A program made the position numbers and the translations under genes. From Candidatus Caenarcanales bacterium (GTDB lineage: Bacteria; Cyanobacteriota; Vampirovibrionia; 2-02-FULL-35-15), in assembly GCA_020050435.1 (NCBI GenBank), contig JAGVKQ010000020.1, positions 1-64,000 of the forward strand: a DNA stretch of 64,000 nucleotides, given 5' to 3'. Below the pieces are notes generated by a model that saw only the letters and a list, made by a program, of their open reading frames with translations, did no database searches and was not told where the DNA came from. Positions 8,443 through 16,620 of this stretch are shown one piece after another (position 1 is the first letter of the stretch; each line of letters begins with the position of its first letter).

Positions 8443-9549
8443 ATGAAAAAACAATTTGACGCTAAAAAAAATCTGCGCTCTTTAATTTATGACCTGCACC
8501 AGTATACAGCAGGTAAGTCAATTGAAGAAATAGCAAAAAAGTATAATTTAGACCCAAAAGATATCTTAAAACTTGGAAGCAATGAAAATATTCTTGGTGC
8601 ATCAACAAAAGCAATAAAAGCAGCTAAAGCCTCATTAGAAAAAGTAAACATATATCCAGAAGTCACATCAGAAAGCCTTTCAAACAAGTTGAAATCGCTA
8701 CACAAATTAAAAAATATAGAAGTTGTAATTGGCAATGGCATGGACTATATTTTCGAAATGTTAGCCAGATTATTCTTAGATAATGGCGATGAAACGATTA
8801 TCTGTCCTCCTACCTTTTCCTGTTATGAATTAACCACACTATGGGCTGGCGCAAAGCCAAAATACATTCCTTTAAAAAAAGACAGCTATCAGCTTGATGT
8901 ACCTAAAATTTTAAAGGCTATAAATAAAAAAACTAAAATTATTTTCATCTGTTCTCCAAATAATCCCACTGGCAATTTAATAAATGATGAAGATATAGAA
9001 AAGATTCTAAAATCTACGGATAAGATTGTATTTTTAGATGAGGCCTATATAGAATTTTCAAGAAAATCTCATGTCAACTGGATAGAGAAATATCCACACT
9101 TAATAATAGGAAGAACTTTTTCTAAGATTTACGGTTTAGCTGGCTTTAGAGTAGGATATGCCTTTATTCATAAGGATTTATATAAACACTACATGAATGC
9201 AGTTACTCCTTTTACAGTAACTAGACCTTCTCAAGCAGCAACTCTAGCTGCATTAGATGATAAAAAGTTTGTAAATAGATCAATCAAGATGGTTACAGAA
9301 GGTAAGGAATATTATTATAAAGAATTTAAGAGGTTAGGATTCAATTTTTTTCAAACGGATTCAAATTACATTGCTCTTAATACCTATCCAAAAAAATCTA
9401 AGGAGATATCTCTAAAATTACTCAAAAAAGGAATTATTGTTAGAGAATGTTCTACATTTGGATATGGTGGAGAATATATTTTGAGAATTACCATTGGTGA
9501 AGAAAAACATAATAAAAGAGTTATTGATGCACTAACAAAATTGCTCTAA
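8443..9549 (+). CDS. hisC: Histidinol-phosphate aminotransferase
   Basis: PLP-dependent fold-type I aminotransferase; HisC converts imidazole-acetol phosphate plus Glu to histidinol phosphate. At 368 residues the length is standard. Visible motifs are LGSNENILGAS near residue 45, CSPNNPTGN, the DEAYIEF block, and the PLP lysine in RTFSKIYGLAGFRVGY (about residue 228). The start is forced, since no other start codon suits the conserved N-terminus. It lies 2 bp from the divergent DedA-like start, so no room exists for a normal promoter or leader. No other his gene is near. Related enzymes can act on Phe/Tyr or threonine phosphate, so the exact substrate is likely but not certain. Confidence 0.9.
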   Translation: MKKQFDAKKNLRSLIYDLHQYTAGKSIEEIAKKYNLDPKDILKLGSNENILGASTKAIKAAKASLEKVNIYPEVTSESLSNKLKSLHKLKNIEVVIGNGMDYIFEMLARLFLDNGDETIICPPTFSCYELTTLWAGAKPKYIPLKKDSYQLDVPKILKAINKKTKIIFICSPNNPTGNLINDEDIEKILKSTDKIVFLDEAYIEFSRKSHVNWIEKYPHLIIGRTFSKIYGLAGFRVGYAFIHKDLYKHYMNAVTPFTVTRPSQAATLAALDDKKFVNRSIKMVTEGKEYYYKEFKRLGFNFFQTDSNYIALNTYPKKSKEISLKLLKKGIIVRECSTFGYGGEYILRITIGEEKHNKRVIDALTKLL

Positions 9550-10883
9550 TATGTCTGGATCCTCGTGGAGTAATCTCTAATAACTCTGACAGCTTCTTCA
9601 TCAGCGATAAAGCTTTTAGCAATTTCACTTAGTTTTTTTGATTCATTTAAAAATCTTTCATCGGAAAGCATCTCATTAACTTGTTTAAATAAAATTTTAG
9701 TATTCAGATCTTTATAAGATAAAGTAGTTGCTACTCCTAATTCCCATAGTCTTTTTGCATTTGACTCTTGTTCTATTTGACCAGTATCAGGGACTACAAG
9801 CATGGGCACGCCTAAAGTAATTAATTCCATTGCAGTACTGTGTCCAGCCTGAGTAATAACTAAATTAGCATTTAAATAATACTCTGCAGGATTTTCCACG
9901 AAATCATGAATAAGTAAATTCTTCAATATAACATCAGCTTTAAAACTACTTAAAACAATAAATAGAATGTCTGGCATTTGCATTGCAAGAGAAACTATAG
10001 AATCAAAAAGTGGTTTTCTATACTTGTGTCCACCAAGGATACAAACTATTTTTTTCTTAAACCCTCTATATTCTTCCGAAAGATATTTATCATTATGCTT
10101 AACTGATTTCCAATTCCATGGAAGTAAAGGTCCAAGAAAACGTTGTTTCTTTTTTACAACGTTTTCATTGCTTAAAAGTGGTAATGATAAAGAGTATGGG
10201 GGAGGTAAATCAGGAAGAAAGATTTCATCTGTTGCTTCAAACCAATCATTAATTACTTTTTGAGCAAGAGGTTCAGCAGCTGACAATATAGCCTGTGTGC
10301 CAACTTTACGCAAATCATTAAATACATCTTCAGGAAGTCCACGCTCAAGATCATTAAAATGGACATCAAAAAAGGGAGCAAAAGTAGTTTGATTTGTAAG
10401 GAGTATACAAGGTAATCCTAATTTTTGAGCAGCAAATACAGGAGCAGTCCTTGAGTCAGAAATCACACAGGTAATTCCAAAATCTTCAATAATTTTTTTC
10501 TCTTCTTTAATAATTTGATTTATTAATACAGGCCACGAGCTATTTTTAAGTAATGTAAGTCCTATATCAAAACTTCCATCCTTACCAATAAAAGTTATTT
10601 CAGGCATAATTTCTACAGTAGGAAGCCCTGTCTTTTCTAATCTTTTCAAGACATAACCATATCCACCCAATAAAACCTCGTCAGGTTTTAATTGCATTGC
10701 AATTGCCAGCGCTCTACTGGAATGACCATAACCTTCTCCATTTATTGAAAAATATATCTTATGTTTGATTTCTTTTTTCTTAATACAAGAGTTGTTTTGA
10801 TTATTTATGGGGAAATCTTTAGTTTTAGTTTTTTCTTTCATTAGCTCAGACCAAATTCTAATTTGATTTGGTATTAATAACAA
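9546..10883 (-). CDS. MurG/UGT-like glycosyltransferase (GT-B fold)
   Basis: A protein of up to 445 residues with the GT-B layout of the UGT/MurG superfamily. The N-terminal half starts with the glycine loop SINGEGYGHSSRALAIAMQL, as in undecaprenyl- and lipid-linked glycosyltransferases. The C-terminal nucleotide-sugar site has VITQAGHSTAMELITLGVP and PDTGQIEQESNA. Acceptor and sugar cannot be told; a cell-envelope lipid or glycan is likely. The first possible start is a TTG (10883); ATG at 10841 is an alternative that loses 14 non-conserved residues. Its stop overlaps the stop of hisC by 4 bp (convergent). An octamer-hairpin repeat fills the divergent gap to pstB. Confidence 0.82.
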   Translation of the reverse strand: MLLIPNQIRIWSELMKEKTKTKDFPINNQNNSCIKKKEIKHKIYFSINGEGYGHSSRALAIAMQLKPDEVLLGGYGYVLKRLEKTGLPTVEIMPEITFIGKDGSFDIGLTLLKNSSWPVLINQIIKEEKKIIEDFGITCVISDSRTAPVFAAQKLGLPCILLTNQTTFAPFFDVHFNDLERGLPEDVFNDLRKVGTQAILSAAEPLAQKVINDWFEATDEIFLPDLPPPYSLSLPLLSNENVVKKKQRFLGPLLPWNWKSVKHNDKYLSEEYRGFKKKIVCILGGHKYRKPLFDSIVSLAMQMPDILFIVLSSFKADVILKNLLIHDFVENPAEYYLNANLVITQAGHSTAMELITLGVPMLVVPDTGQIEQESNAKRLWELGVATTLSYKDLNTKILFKQVNEMLSDERFLNESKKLSEIAKSFIADEEAVRVIRDYSTRIQTY

Positions 10884-10911
10884 TAGCCTTTAGGAGGATT
10901 TAATAATTAAT

Positions 10912-11017
10912 GTTCCTACGAACCTATGTTCCTATGAGCCTACGAGCCTATGAAAACACCTTAGAATTAGATATATTTGTTTTTCATAGGAACGTAAGTA
11001 CATTAGCTCGTAGGCTC
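10912..11017. repeat. Octamer-phased hairpin repeat, copy 2
   Basis: Left arm: GTTCCTAC, GAACCTAT, GTTCCTAT, GAGCCTAC, GAGCCTAT then GAAAAC. Right arm: TTTTC, ATAGGAAC, GTAAGTAC, ATTAGCTC, GTAGGCTC. The 8-bp phase is kept through both arms although units vary. It sits in the divergent gap between the glycosyltransferase and pstB, so it is not only a terminator-like element. Confidence 0.85.
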
Positions 11018-11054
11018 AATCAAATATGTTAAAATCCTCTTGTCTACCTATCTT

Positions 11055-11060
11055 TATAAT
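11055..11060 (+). promoter_or_regulatory. Candidate -10 hexamer of a leaderless pstB transcript
   Basis: TATAAT ends 6 nt before the pstB ATG at 11067. There is no Shine-Dalgarno in front of that ATG. Transcription would start at or within a base or two of the ATG. A -35 element is not evident. Confidence 0.4.
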
Positions 11061-11066
11061 TACCAA

Positions 11067-11855
11067 ATGGCTGTAGAAACACAAAAAAATACAATTATTA
11101 AATTAGAAAATGTGAGTTGTTTCTATAATGCTTTTCTTGCTGTAAAAGATGTAAATCTAGATATTAAGGCAAATAAAATCACGTCTTTCATCGGTCCTTC
11201 AGGTTGTGGAAAATCTACTGTACTCAGAACATTAAATAGAATGAATGATACTGTACAGGGCGCAAGGGTAACTGGAAATATAATTATCAACAATGAAAAC
11301 ATTTATACCAACGGTGTAGATTTAATTGAACTTAGAAGAAGAATTGGTATGGTTTTTCAAAAACCTTTTCCTTTTCCTATGAGTATTTATGACAATGTTG
11401 CTTATGGTCCAAGAATGCATGGGATAAAAGATAAAAAGATTTTAGATGAGATAGTAGAAAAAAGCTTGAAGGATGCAGCTCTTTTTGATGAAGTTAGTCA
11501 TAAATTAAATCATCATGCTTATGAATTATCAGGTGGTCAACAACAAAGACTCTGCATAGCCAGAGCATTAGCTGTTGAGCCCGAAATATTACTTCTGGAT
11601 GAGCCATGTTCAGCACTTGACCCTATTGCTACTTTAAAAATTGAAGATCTCTTAAATGAGTTAAAAAAAGAACTTACAATTGTAATAGTTACTCATAACA
11701 TGCAACAAGCAAGCAGAATTTCAGATAATACTGCCTTTTTCTGGACTACAGAACAAAGAACTGGCTTTTTAGTGGAGTATGACGCTACAGCAAAGATTTT
11801 CAGCAACCCAAAAGACAAGAAAACAGAAGACTATATAACTGGAAGATTCGGATAA
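11067..11855 (+). CDS. pstB: Phosphate ABC transporter ATP-binding protein PstB
   Basis: ATPase of the high-affinity phosphate importer. Walker [10 protein letters not shown] (residues 43-51), signature LSGGQQQR and Walker [14 protein letters not shown] are intact; the PstB-like TLNRMND and YGPRMHG segments support phosphate rather than another substrate. From the ATG it has 262 residues, as usual. The frame is open to a TTG at 11040, but the ATG at 11067 lies just after a TATAAT. No pstS, pstC, pstA or phoU is next to it, which is unusual; it is followed after 6 bp by the adenylyltransferase gene, so the two are probably co-transcribed. Confidence 0.93.
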   Translation: MAVETQKNTIIKLENVSCFYNAFLAVKDVNLDIKANKITSFIGPSGCGKSTVLRTLNRMNDTVQGARVTGNIIINNENIYTNGVDLIELRRRIGMVFQKPFPFPMSIYDNVAYGPRMHGIKDKKILDEIVEKSLKDAALFDEVSHKLNHHAYELSGGQQQRLCIARALAVEPEILLLDEPCSALDPIATLKIEDLLNELKKELTIVIVTHNMQQASRISDNTAFFWTTEQRTGFLVEYDATAKIFSNPKDKKTEDYITGRFG

Positions 11856-11861
11856 CACGAA

Positions 11862-12338
11862 ATGGCAGAAATAATTTTAATTGATAGGCTAAAAGATAAA
11901 ATTGAATTCCTTCGCTCAAGAAACAAAGACTTAAAGATTATTGCCACTAATGGTTGTTTTGATATTTTGCATGTTGGGCATGTTAGATACCTTCAAAAAG
12001 CAAAGACTTATGGAAATCTCCTGGTATTAGGTTTAAACAGCGATGCTTCTGTAAAGAGACTAAAAGGTAAAGAACGCCCTATTAATAGTCAAAATGATAG
12101 AGCAGAAGTAATAGCTGCACTTAGTTGCATTGATATAGTTAGCATTTTTGAAGAAGATACAGCTGAACATTTTTTAGAACTCATTAAACCTGATGTTTAT
12201 GTTAAGGGCGGAGAATACGATCTAGATAATCTTCCTGAAGCAGTACTAGTACGAAAGTACGGGGGAGAGAATATTAGCATCCCCATGGTACAAGGCTCCT
12301 CTACTACAAACCTAATTGAAAAGCTTAAAAAAAATTAA
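11862..12338 (+). CDS. rfaE2: D-glycero-beta-D-manno-heptose 1-phosphate adenylyltransferase (HldE C-terminal type)
   Basis: Stand-alone cytidylyltransferase-fold enzyme of 158 residues that would join heptose 1-phosphate to AMP, giving ADP-heptose for lipopolysaccharide core or other heptosylated glycans. The nucleotide-binding GCFDILHVGH is at residues 31-40; KGKERPI, DVYVKGGEYD and the end QGSSTTNLIEKL are RfaE2 hallmarks. The kinase half is absent, as in species that encode RfaE1 separately. Six base pairs separate it from pstB. Its presence suggests a Gram-negative envelope, with the caveat that related enzymes activate other polyols. Confidence 0.88.
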   Translation: MAEIILIDRLKDKIEFLRSRNKDLKIIATNGCFDILHVGHVRYLQKAKTYGNLLVLGLNSDASVKRLKGKERPINSQNDRAEVIAALSCIDIVSIFEEDTAEHFLELIKPDVYVKGGEYDLDNLPEAVLVRKYGGENISIPMVQGSSTTNLIEKLKKN

Positions 12339-12435
12339 AAAGATTTAAGGAAAGTCCTCTATCTTTTTTGGTTATCTTTTTGTTAGTATAAAATTAAGAG
12401 AACATTAAGGAACCAACTTACTTTTAAAACAACCT

Positions 12436-12446
12436 ATATTTAAGGA
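12436..12446 (+). promoter_or_regulatory. Shared 11-mer with ribosome-binding site, copy 1
   Basis: ATATTTAAGGA, containing the Shine-Dalgarno TAAGGA, lies 6 nt before the ATG at 12453. The same 11-mer occurs before two other lineage-specific frames (15161-15171 and 19781-19791). Confidence 0.45.
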
Positions 12447-12452
12447 GTGTAT

Positions 12453-12683
12453 ATGAATAATAGAATGAGTGAAGAATCTGTATCTAACCTTACATGCTGG
12501 CAGATAGCATATATAGCTAGAGATTTAAGAAAGCAAAAAACAGTTACATTATCATGCCACGTAGGGGAAACAGATTATCTACTTGAACAAATAAACACAT
12601 TTAGCAGCCCAGCACCAGTCACATCAAAAATGGTTGGTAGACCAAACTCTAATGAAGTATTTTTAGAATTGACCAATTTTTAA
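12453..12683 (+). CDS. Unknown small soluble protein
   Basis: A 76-residue protein from the ATG at 12453, placed 5 nt after AAGGAG. The frame is open to a GTG at 12447, but that overlaps the Shine-Dalgarno itself. The sequence is polar with two Cys and no TM or signal. A short helix CWQIAYIARDLRKQK is followed by a probable beta strand TVTLSCHVG. I do not recognise it. It is followed by a run of stem-loops and converges on another small unknown gene. Confidence 0.7.
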   Translation: MNNRMSEESVSNLTCWQIAYIARDLRKQKTVTLSCHVGETDYLLEQINTFSSPAPVTSKMVGRPNSNEVFLELTNF

Positions 12684-12855
12684 GAGTTCTTTTATGGGGT
12701 TTCAGACAAGCTGAAACCTCCTCTGACCATATCCTGCATTCTCACGGATTTGCCGAATGAATCGGACAAATCCTTTTAATGTTAATAAGTTGGTTACAGG
12801 ACTTCTTCACTATAGAAATAAGAAGAGCAGGATTTACCCTGCTCTTTTTTGTTTT
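12684..12855 (+). ncRNA. Stem-loop cluster, possible small RNA or long structured 3' UTR
   Basis: Three hairpins follow each other: GGTTTCAG/CTGAAACC (12698-12718), GGATTTG-CCGA/TCGG-CAAATCC followed by TTTT (12746-12777), and AGAGCAGG/CCTGCTCT followed by TTTTTTG (12824-12850). The last is a good intrinsic terminator. This may just be the 3' UTR of the upstream gene with tandem terminators. Confidence 0.3.
12824..12855 (+). terminator. Intrinsic terminator
   Basis: Eight-pair stem AGAGCAGG/CCTGCTCT with a 6-nt loop, followed by a T-rich run. It ends the rightward transcript that covers the 76-residue unknown gene, before the convergent gene at 12871-13080. Confidence 0.75.
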
Positions 12856-12870
12856 TAATGCTTTATATGA

Positions 12871-13080
12871 CTACTCTTCATCTGTCAAATCAACTTCCAA
12901 GTCAGCTTCTTCTTCAGTTGAGATTGAATCTTCCAAGTTATCGGCAAACTCAAGAATCATGCCGAGCTTACGAAGTCTGTCTTCTTTAAAGATTATCTCC
13001 CTAGCAATCTCTTTTCTATTCTGATAGAGATCACTTAGTTCTCTTGCTAAAGTTCTAAATTCTTCTGTTACTGTGCTCAT
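12871..13080 (-). CDS. Unknown small coiled-coil acidic protein
   Basis: A 69-residue protein from the ATG at 13080, which has an AAAGG sequence about 9 nt upstream. The frame is open upstream to 13149, but that extension reads like non-coding sequence. Residues 1-45 are charged and heptad-like (LARELSDLYQNRKEIAREI), suggesting a coiled coil. The last 20 are strongly acidic (STEEEADLEVDLTDEE). Such a layout suits a small adaptor or anti-activator, but no function can be assigned. Conversion of the frame to the opposite strand gives only a shadow. Confidence 0.65.
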   Translation of the reverse strand: MSTVTEEFRTLARELSDLYQNRKEIAREIIFKEDRLRKLGMILEFADNLEDSISTEEEADLEVDLTDEE

Positions 13081-13181
13081 AATTTTTGCCTTTTCCTGTC
13101 TCCGTAACAATAGCTTCGGCAAAGAAAATATAAACAAAAGTCTTAACAAGGGTTAACCTGCTAAGATTCGGGTCTTCATTC

Positions 13182-13199
13182 TAGTTAAATTTAACTAGT
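13182..13199. repeat. 18-bp perfect palindrome
   Basis: CTAGTTAAATTTAACTAG is a perfect inverted repeat between two minus-strand genes of unknown function (13081-13224). It has no T-run and could be an operator-like site; nothing more can be said. Confidence 0.35.
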
Positions 13200-13224
13200 T
13201 CACTTGAAACATATGATGGTAGCC

Positions 13225-14961
13225 CTAAGTTGTCCCTGTTGAAGCAGCTTCTGACCTACCCGCTGCTTTAAACTTGCTAGCGAATCCTGTTACGGTAGTC
13301 CAGACTCCTGTCATATTATCTACAAATGGTTTTACCCCTTGTTCAAGATCAGGGAAAAGCTTTCTTACATCTTCATCTTCAGTAACTTTTTTAATATCTA
13401 CCACTTCTTTTCTGAAATTTGCTATATGATCTACGAACAAATCACTAAATATAGGAAGTATATCTCTCACAGCATGTAACATCCAAGCTATTGGACCTTT
13501 TCTTATAAACAATGACAGGAAAGGAACTACTGGATTAATAATTGCATTTGCAATACCAAAGTTATTAGTTATTTTATTTAGAGTCTCATTACTAAATGAA
13601 CTAACTATTCCAACGACACCCTTAACAATCTTTGCAACTGATTTATCCCACCATTTATCCAAAACTTCTTTACCGTCTTTATCAGTAGACCCATTATTTA
13701 AATAGCTATGAAACTTTTTAACAAAAACTGGATTATCTCTATAATCTTTTATAAAGTTCTTATATGATCCTTTTCCTTCATCTGCAAAACTTCTTAAGAC
13801 TTGACCTAAAACCATTGAAGATACAGTATTCCCTTTACCTAGAAGTCTTGCTGCTGCATCATCTACCTTACTTACTATTTTATTTAAATTATATTCATGG
13901 GTATTTTCAAATCCTGAAAGCTCTATCTCTTCAAGAGTCTTTGACTTACTTTCCTCTACACGGACTTCTTCAGGAGTCATTCTTAAGGTTCCTTGTAACT
14001 TTTTAGTCTCTTCAAAGTAATTCCCCAGACTCTCTGCAAACTCATTTAGCCATGGGTTAATAACCATGAGCTTTTCAATGGTTTTAGAAATAAAGTTATC
14101 CTCCCCTGCAATCCAGGAAGATATTCTATTAACTATAGGAAGTGCTATGTTTTCTATGGAGAATACTATAGGGAATATTCTTACAAATCCCATGCTAAAA
14201 CTATTGTAGAAATCTGTTGTTCTTGAAAACAATTTAACAATTTTCTTTTCATTTTCATTAAATTCTTCTAGTGCTTTACTAGGTTCTATTGATTTAATTT
14301 TTAAGTAGTTAGTGTATTTTTTTATAAAGTCAGGGGCCTTATTAGGGTCTTCTACAAGAGCTTTTATAGGACTAAAATCATCTATATCTAATCCTGCCTT
14401 TTTTAAATAAGCAAGAAGTGCCCATGAGGTTAGAGTGGTTCTTCTATTAAATGTTCTATCTAATATTTCTATTACATTAGTTAGTATTGAATGAACTCTT
14501 CCTTCTTCACCAGTAAAATCAGGGCTCTTTTTATACGTCTCATCCACATAATGAACTCCTTCTATTAGATCATTTTGTGGATTCAGCTGGGCTCTTAATT
14601 CAGTAATTATTCTAGCCTTATTTTCAACCAAAGAAAGTACATGATAATTTCCTTTCTTAGCAGATTGAACTTTATCATTATCTGCCTGGGCAGGAGACTC
14701 ACTCTCTTTTAAGGCTTCTCCTAAAGCATCAAAAGAATCTAATTTATAATCTCCTCCTCCTTCTATACTTTTAACTGCTCTTATACTTTTTAAATCTTTA
14801 AGCTGCTCATTAGTAATAGCTGAATCATTTATTCCATGTGCTTGAAGTATTTCTCTAAGCTTTTCAATAGTAGATTCTCTACCAGTAGTAAGAACAACTG
14901 TCTTCTTCCTAACAGGAGGAACAGCTTTGGGTTGGATTATTGGTAGATCAACTGGGTTCAT
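13225..14961 (-). CDS. Unknown large protein, 578 residues
   Basis: I do not recognise this protein. The N-terminal 100 residues are polar and Lys/Asp-rich without a signal peptide. From about residue 240 there are several moderately hydrophobic amphipathic stretches (SMGFVRIFPIVFSIENIALP, GIANAIINPVVPFLSLFIRK) separated by charged helices, and a Ser/Ala-rich tail. The pattern recalls proteins that associate with membranes without classic TM helices. It shares style, though not clear sequence, with the two unknown proteins at 19.8-22.0 kb. The ATG at 14961 has only a weak GGATAA ribosome site. Confidence 0.72.
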   Translation of the reverse strand: MNPVDLPIIQPKAVPPVRKKTVVLTTGRESTIEKLREILQAHGINDSAITNEQLKDLKSIRAVKSIEGGGDYKLDSFDALGEALKESESPAQADNDKVQSAKKGNYHVLSLVENKARIITELRAQLNPQNDLIEGVHYVDETYKKSPDFTGEEGRVHSILTNVIEILDRTFNRRTTLTSWALLAYLKKAGLDIDDFSPIKALVEDPNKAPDFIKKYTNYLKIKSIEPSKALEEFNENEKKIVKLFSRTTDFYNSFSMGFVRIFPIVFSIENIALPIVNRISSWIAGEDNFISKTIEKLMVINPWLNEFAESLGNYFEETKKLQGTLRMTPEEVRVEESKSKTLEEIELSGFENTHEYNLNKIVSKVDDAAARLLGKGNTVSSMVLGQVLRSFADEGKGSYKNFIKDYRDNPVFVKKFHSYLNNGSTDKDGKEVLDKWWDKSVAKIVKGVVGIVSSFSNETLNKITNNFGIANAIINPVVPFLSLFIRKGPIAWMLHAVRDILPIFSDLFVDHIANFRKEVVDIKKVTEDEDVRKLFPDLEQGVKPFVDNMTGVWTTVTGFASKFKAAGRSEAASTGTT

Positions 14962-15160
14962 ATGTTATCCATAAACACGGCCAAAACAATATTTCTATTG
15001 CTTTTTCACTTACTTTATATATTGTTTTCTTAAATAATTTATTCTTAAAAAAGAATAAGAACCCAGTTAGAAACTGGCTTCAATGCGATATTACCAATCC
15101 TTAACCTAGAAAAGAAATAGTTTCTTAACCTTCTACCCCTAAAGAAATAATAAATTAAAA

Positions 15161-15171
15161 ATATTTAAGGA
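15161..15171 (+). promoter_or_regulatory. Shared 11-mer with ribosome-binding site, copy 2
   Basis: ATATTTAAGGA, with the Shine-Dalgarno 4 nt before the ATG of a 36-codon frame. Identical to the copies at 12436 and 19781. Confidence 0.4.
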
Positions 15172-15175
15172 AATA

Positions 15176-15286
15176 ATGAGCCTAAATAGACTAAAAGAAC
15201 TAGGGTTTCATAGTCTGGTTAACAATTACCAGGGAATAAATCAAAAAGCAGAGTATGAAAATCGAAAATTTAGAATTAAGGATTAA
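15176..15286 (+). CDS. Possible 36-residue micro-protein
   Basis: ATG-initiated frame, too short for usual gene callers, directly after the shared ATATTTAAGGA ribosome-binding 11-mer. The peptide starts MSLNRLKELGFHSLVNNYQG and is polar and basic. The only support is the ribosome site shared with two other genes, so it may be a spurious or decayed reading frame. Confidence 0.35.
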   Translation: MSLNRLKELGFHSLVNNYQGINQKAEYENRKFRIKD

Positions 15287-15319
15287 GGTTTAAAAATAAA
15301 GAATAAATGAGGTTTATCT

Positions 15320-16555
15320 ATGAGTAAAATAGCTGTAGTTGGTGGTTGCGGAAGATTAGGTTTAAGAATTGCATTAATAGCTGCAAATAGAAATCACAAT
15401 GTTACTTGCATTGATATAGATGATGAAAGAATTAATGAAATAAGCCAAGGCTGTTTGCCATTTGTAGAATTAAATGCAGAAGACTATCTTGAAAAAGCTA
15501 TCAAAGATAAAACACTTACAGTTACGATGGAATACGAGCCAGTAAACAGTGCTGATGTAGTAATTATTTCAATAGGAACTCCTGTAGATTCAAATTTAAA
15601 CCCAAGCTTAGAACCTGTTGCTGGTGTAATATTTGATTTAGCAGAACACTTCAAAAAAGATCAGCTTATAGTTTTTAGAAATATTTTATCTCCCCAAATC
15701 ATAGGAAGAATAAAAACTTTACTTGAAGAAAAGACAAAATTAAAAGTAGGGAAAGATATTTTCCTTGCTTTTGCTCCTGAAATATCTAATGACAACTTTA
15801 CAATCAATGATATCTCTAACAATCCACAACCCGTAGGTGCCTATGACAAGCAAAGCTTTAAGCTTGCTGAAACTTTTTTCCAAACAATAACTAAAGGGAA
15901 AATTAGTTTTGTAACTCCAGAAGAAGCATTACTTGGGAAATTAATGTTAAACATGTACTCTTATGTTCAAGCGGCTTGTGCTAATGAATTTTATTTAATT
16001 GCTGAGGGTTTTGGCGCAAACATGCATAAAATTCTTGACTCATGCCAAACAAAAGAAAACAACATTCCTAATCCCCATGCCAGCAAATCCGGTCCTGGAA
16101 TGCATAAAGAGGGTTGGTTCTTATTGGAGAAAATACCTTTTGCAGAATTAATTACTACATCATTTAAAATCAATGAATCTATGGCTTCTTACATTATTCA
16201 AAAGATTCAAAATGTTAAAGCAAGTAAAGTTGCAATACTTGGAATGACAAGTAAAGCAAACTCTGATGAAATAAGGGCTTCGCTTGGATATAAAATTAGA
16301 AAAGCTTTATGCTATCAAGATTATGAAGTAGTCTGTTATGATCCTTATTTGCCTGAATATTCAGATTCATCAGTTCTTAAAAATGTTGATGTCGTAATTT
16401 TAATGACTCCACATGATGCATTTAAAGATCTAGACCACATTAAACAAATAATAAGAAATCCAAATTGTGCTTTTGTCGATATAAATGGCTTCTGGAAAGA
16501 GCTTAGAGGCAACACAAAAACAGGTGGATTCCACCATGTTTATTATTCTAAATAA
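15320..16555 (+). CDS. UDP-glucose/GDP-mannose dehydrogenase-family protein lacking the usual catalytic Cys
   Basis: A 411-residue member of the nucleotide-sugar 6-dehydrogenase family. The N-terminal Rossmann domain has VVGGCGRLGLRIALIA with Asp-rich CIDIDDERI after it; VIISIGTPVD, the central dimer domain and a C-terminal UDP-binding half (VAILGMTSKANSDEIRASLG) are all present. The active-site loop, normally GPG followed by a GGHCxxVDPxFL-like segment, reads SGPGMHKEGWFLLEK. It is about five residues shorter and has no Cys. Typical family enzymes need that Cys for the second oxidation step, so this one may do only part of the reaction or another one. Start ATG 15320 follows GAGG. Confidence 0.85.
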   Translation: MSKIAVVGGCGRLGLRIALIAANRNHNVTCIDIDDERINEISQGCLPFVELNAEDYLEKAIKDKTLTVTMEYEPVNSADVVIISIGTPVDSNLNPSLEPVAGVIFDLAEHFKKDQLIVFRNILSPQIIGRIKTLLEEKTKLKVGKDIFLAFAPEISNDNFTINDISNNPQPVGAYDKQSFKLAETFFQTITKGKISFVTPEEALLGKLMLNMYSYVQAACANEFYLIAEGFGANMHKILDSCQTKENNIPNPHASKSGPGMHKEGWFLLEKIPFAELITTSFKINESMASYIIQKIQNVKASKVAILGMTSKANSDEIRASLGYKIRKALCYQDYEVVCYDPYLPEYSDSSVLKNVDVVILMTPHDAFKDLDHIKQIIRNPNCAFVDINGFWKELRGNTKTGGFHHVYYSK

Positions 16556-16585
16556 TGTTTAGTGCACTCATCATTGGAACTATTT

Positions 16586-16620
16586 AAAGACATCCCCTTC
16601 TAAAACATAGAGGTGTCTTT
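16586..16620 (+). promoter_or_regulatory. Hairpin abutting the start codon of the Cys-rich peptide gene
   Basis: AAAGACATC (16586-16594) can pair with GGTGTCTTT (16612-16620), leaving a 17-nt loop. The right arm ends exactly one base before the ATG at 16621, and the likely ribosome site AGAGG (16609-16613) lies at the loop/stem junction. It may act as a translation switch or as a weak terminator of the upstream gene. Confidence 0.45.

Larger units (their letters stand above)
14962..15319. other. 358-bp intergenic region with one possible micro-ORF
   Basis: Very AT-rich gap between the divergent unknown gene and the dehydrogenase gene. It holds a short hairpin (CCAGTT/AACTGG, 15066-15080 region), the shared 11-mer ATATTTAAGGA at 15161-15171, and a possible 36-codon frame (15176-15286). 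I see no RNA gene in it. Confidence 0.5.
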
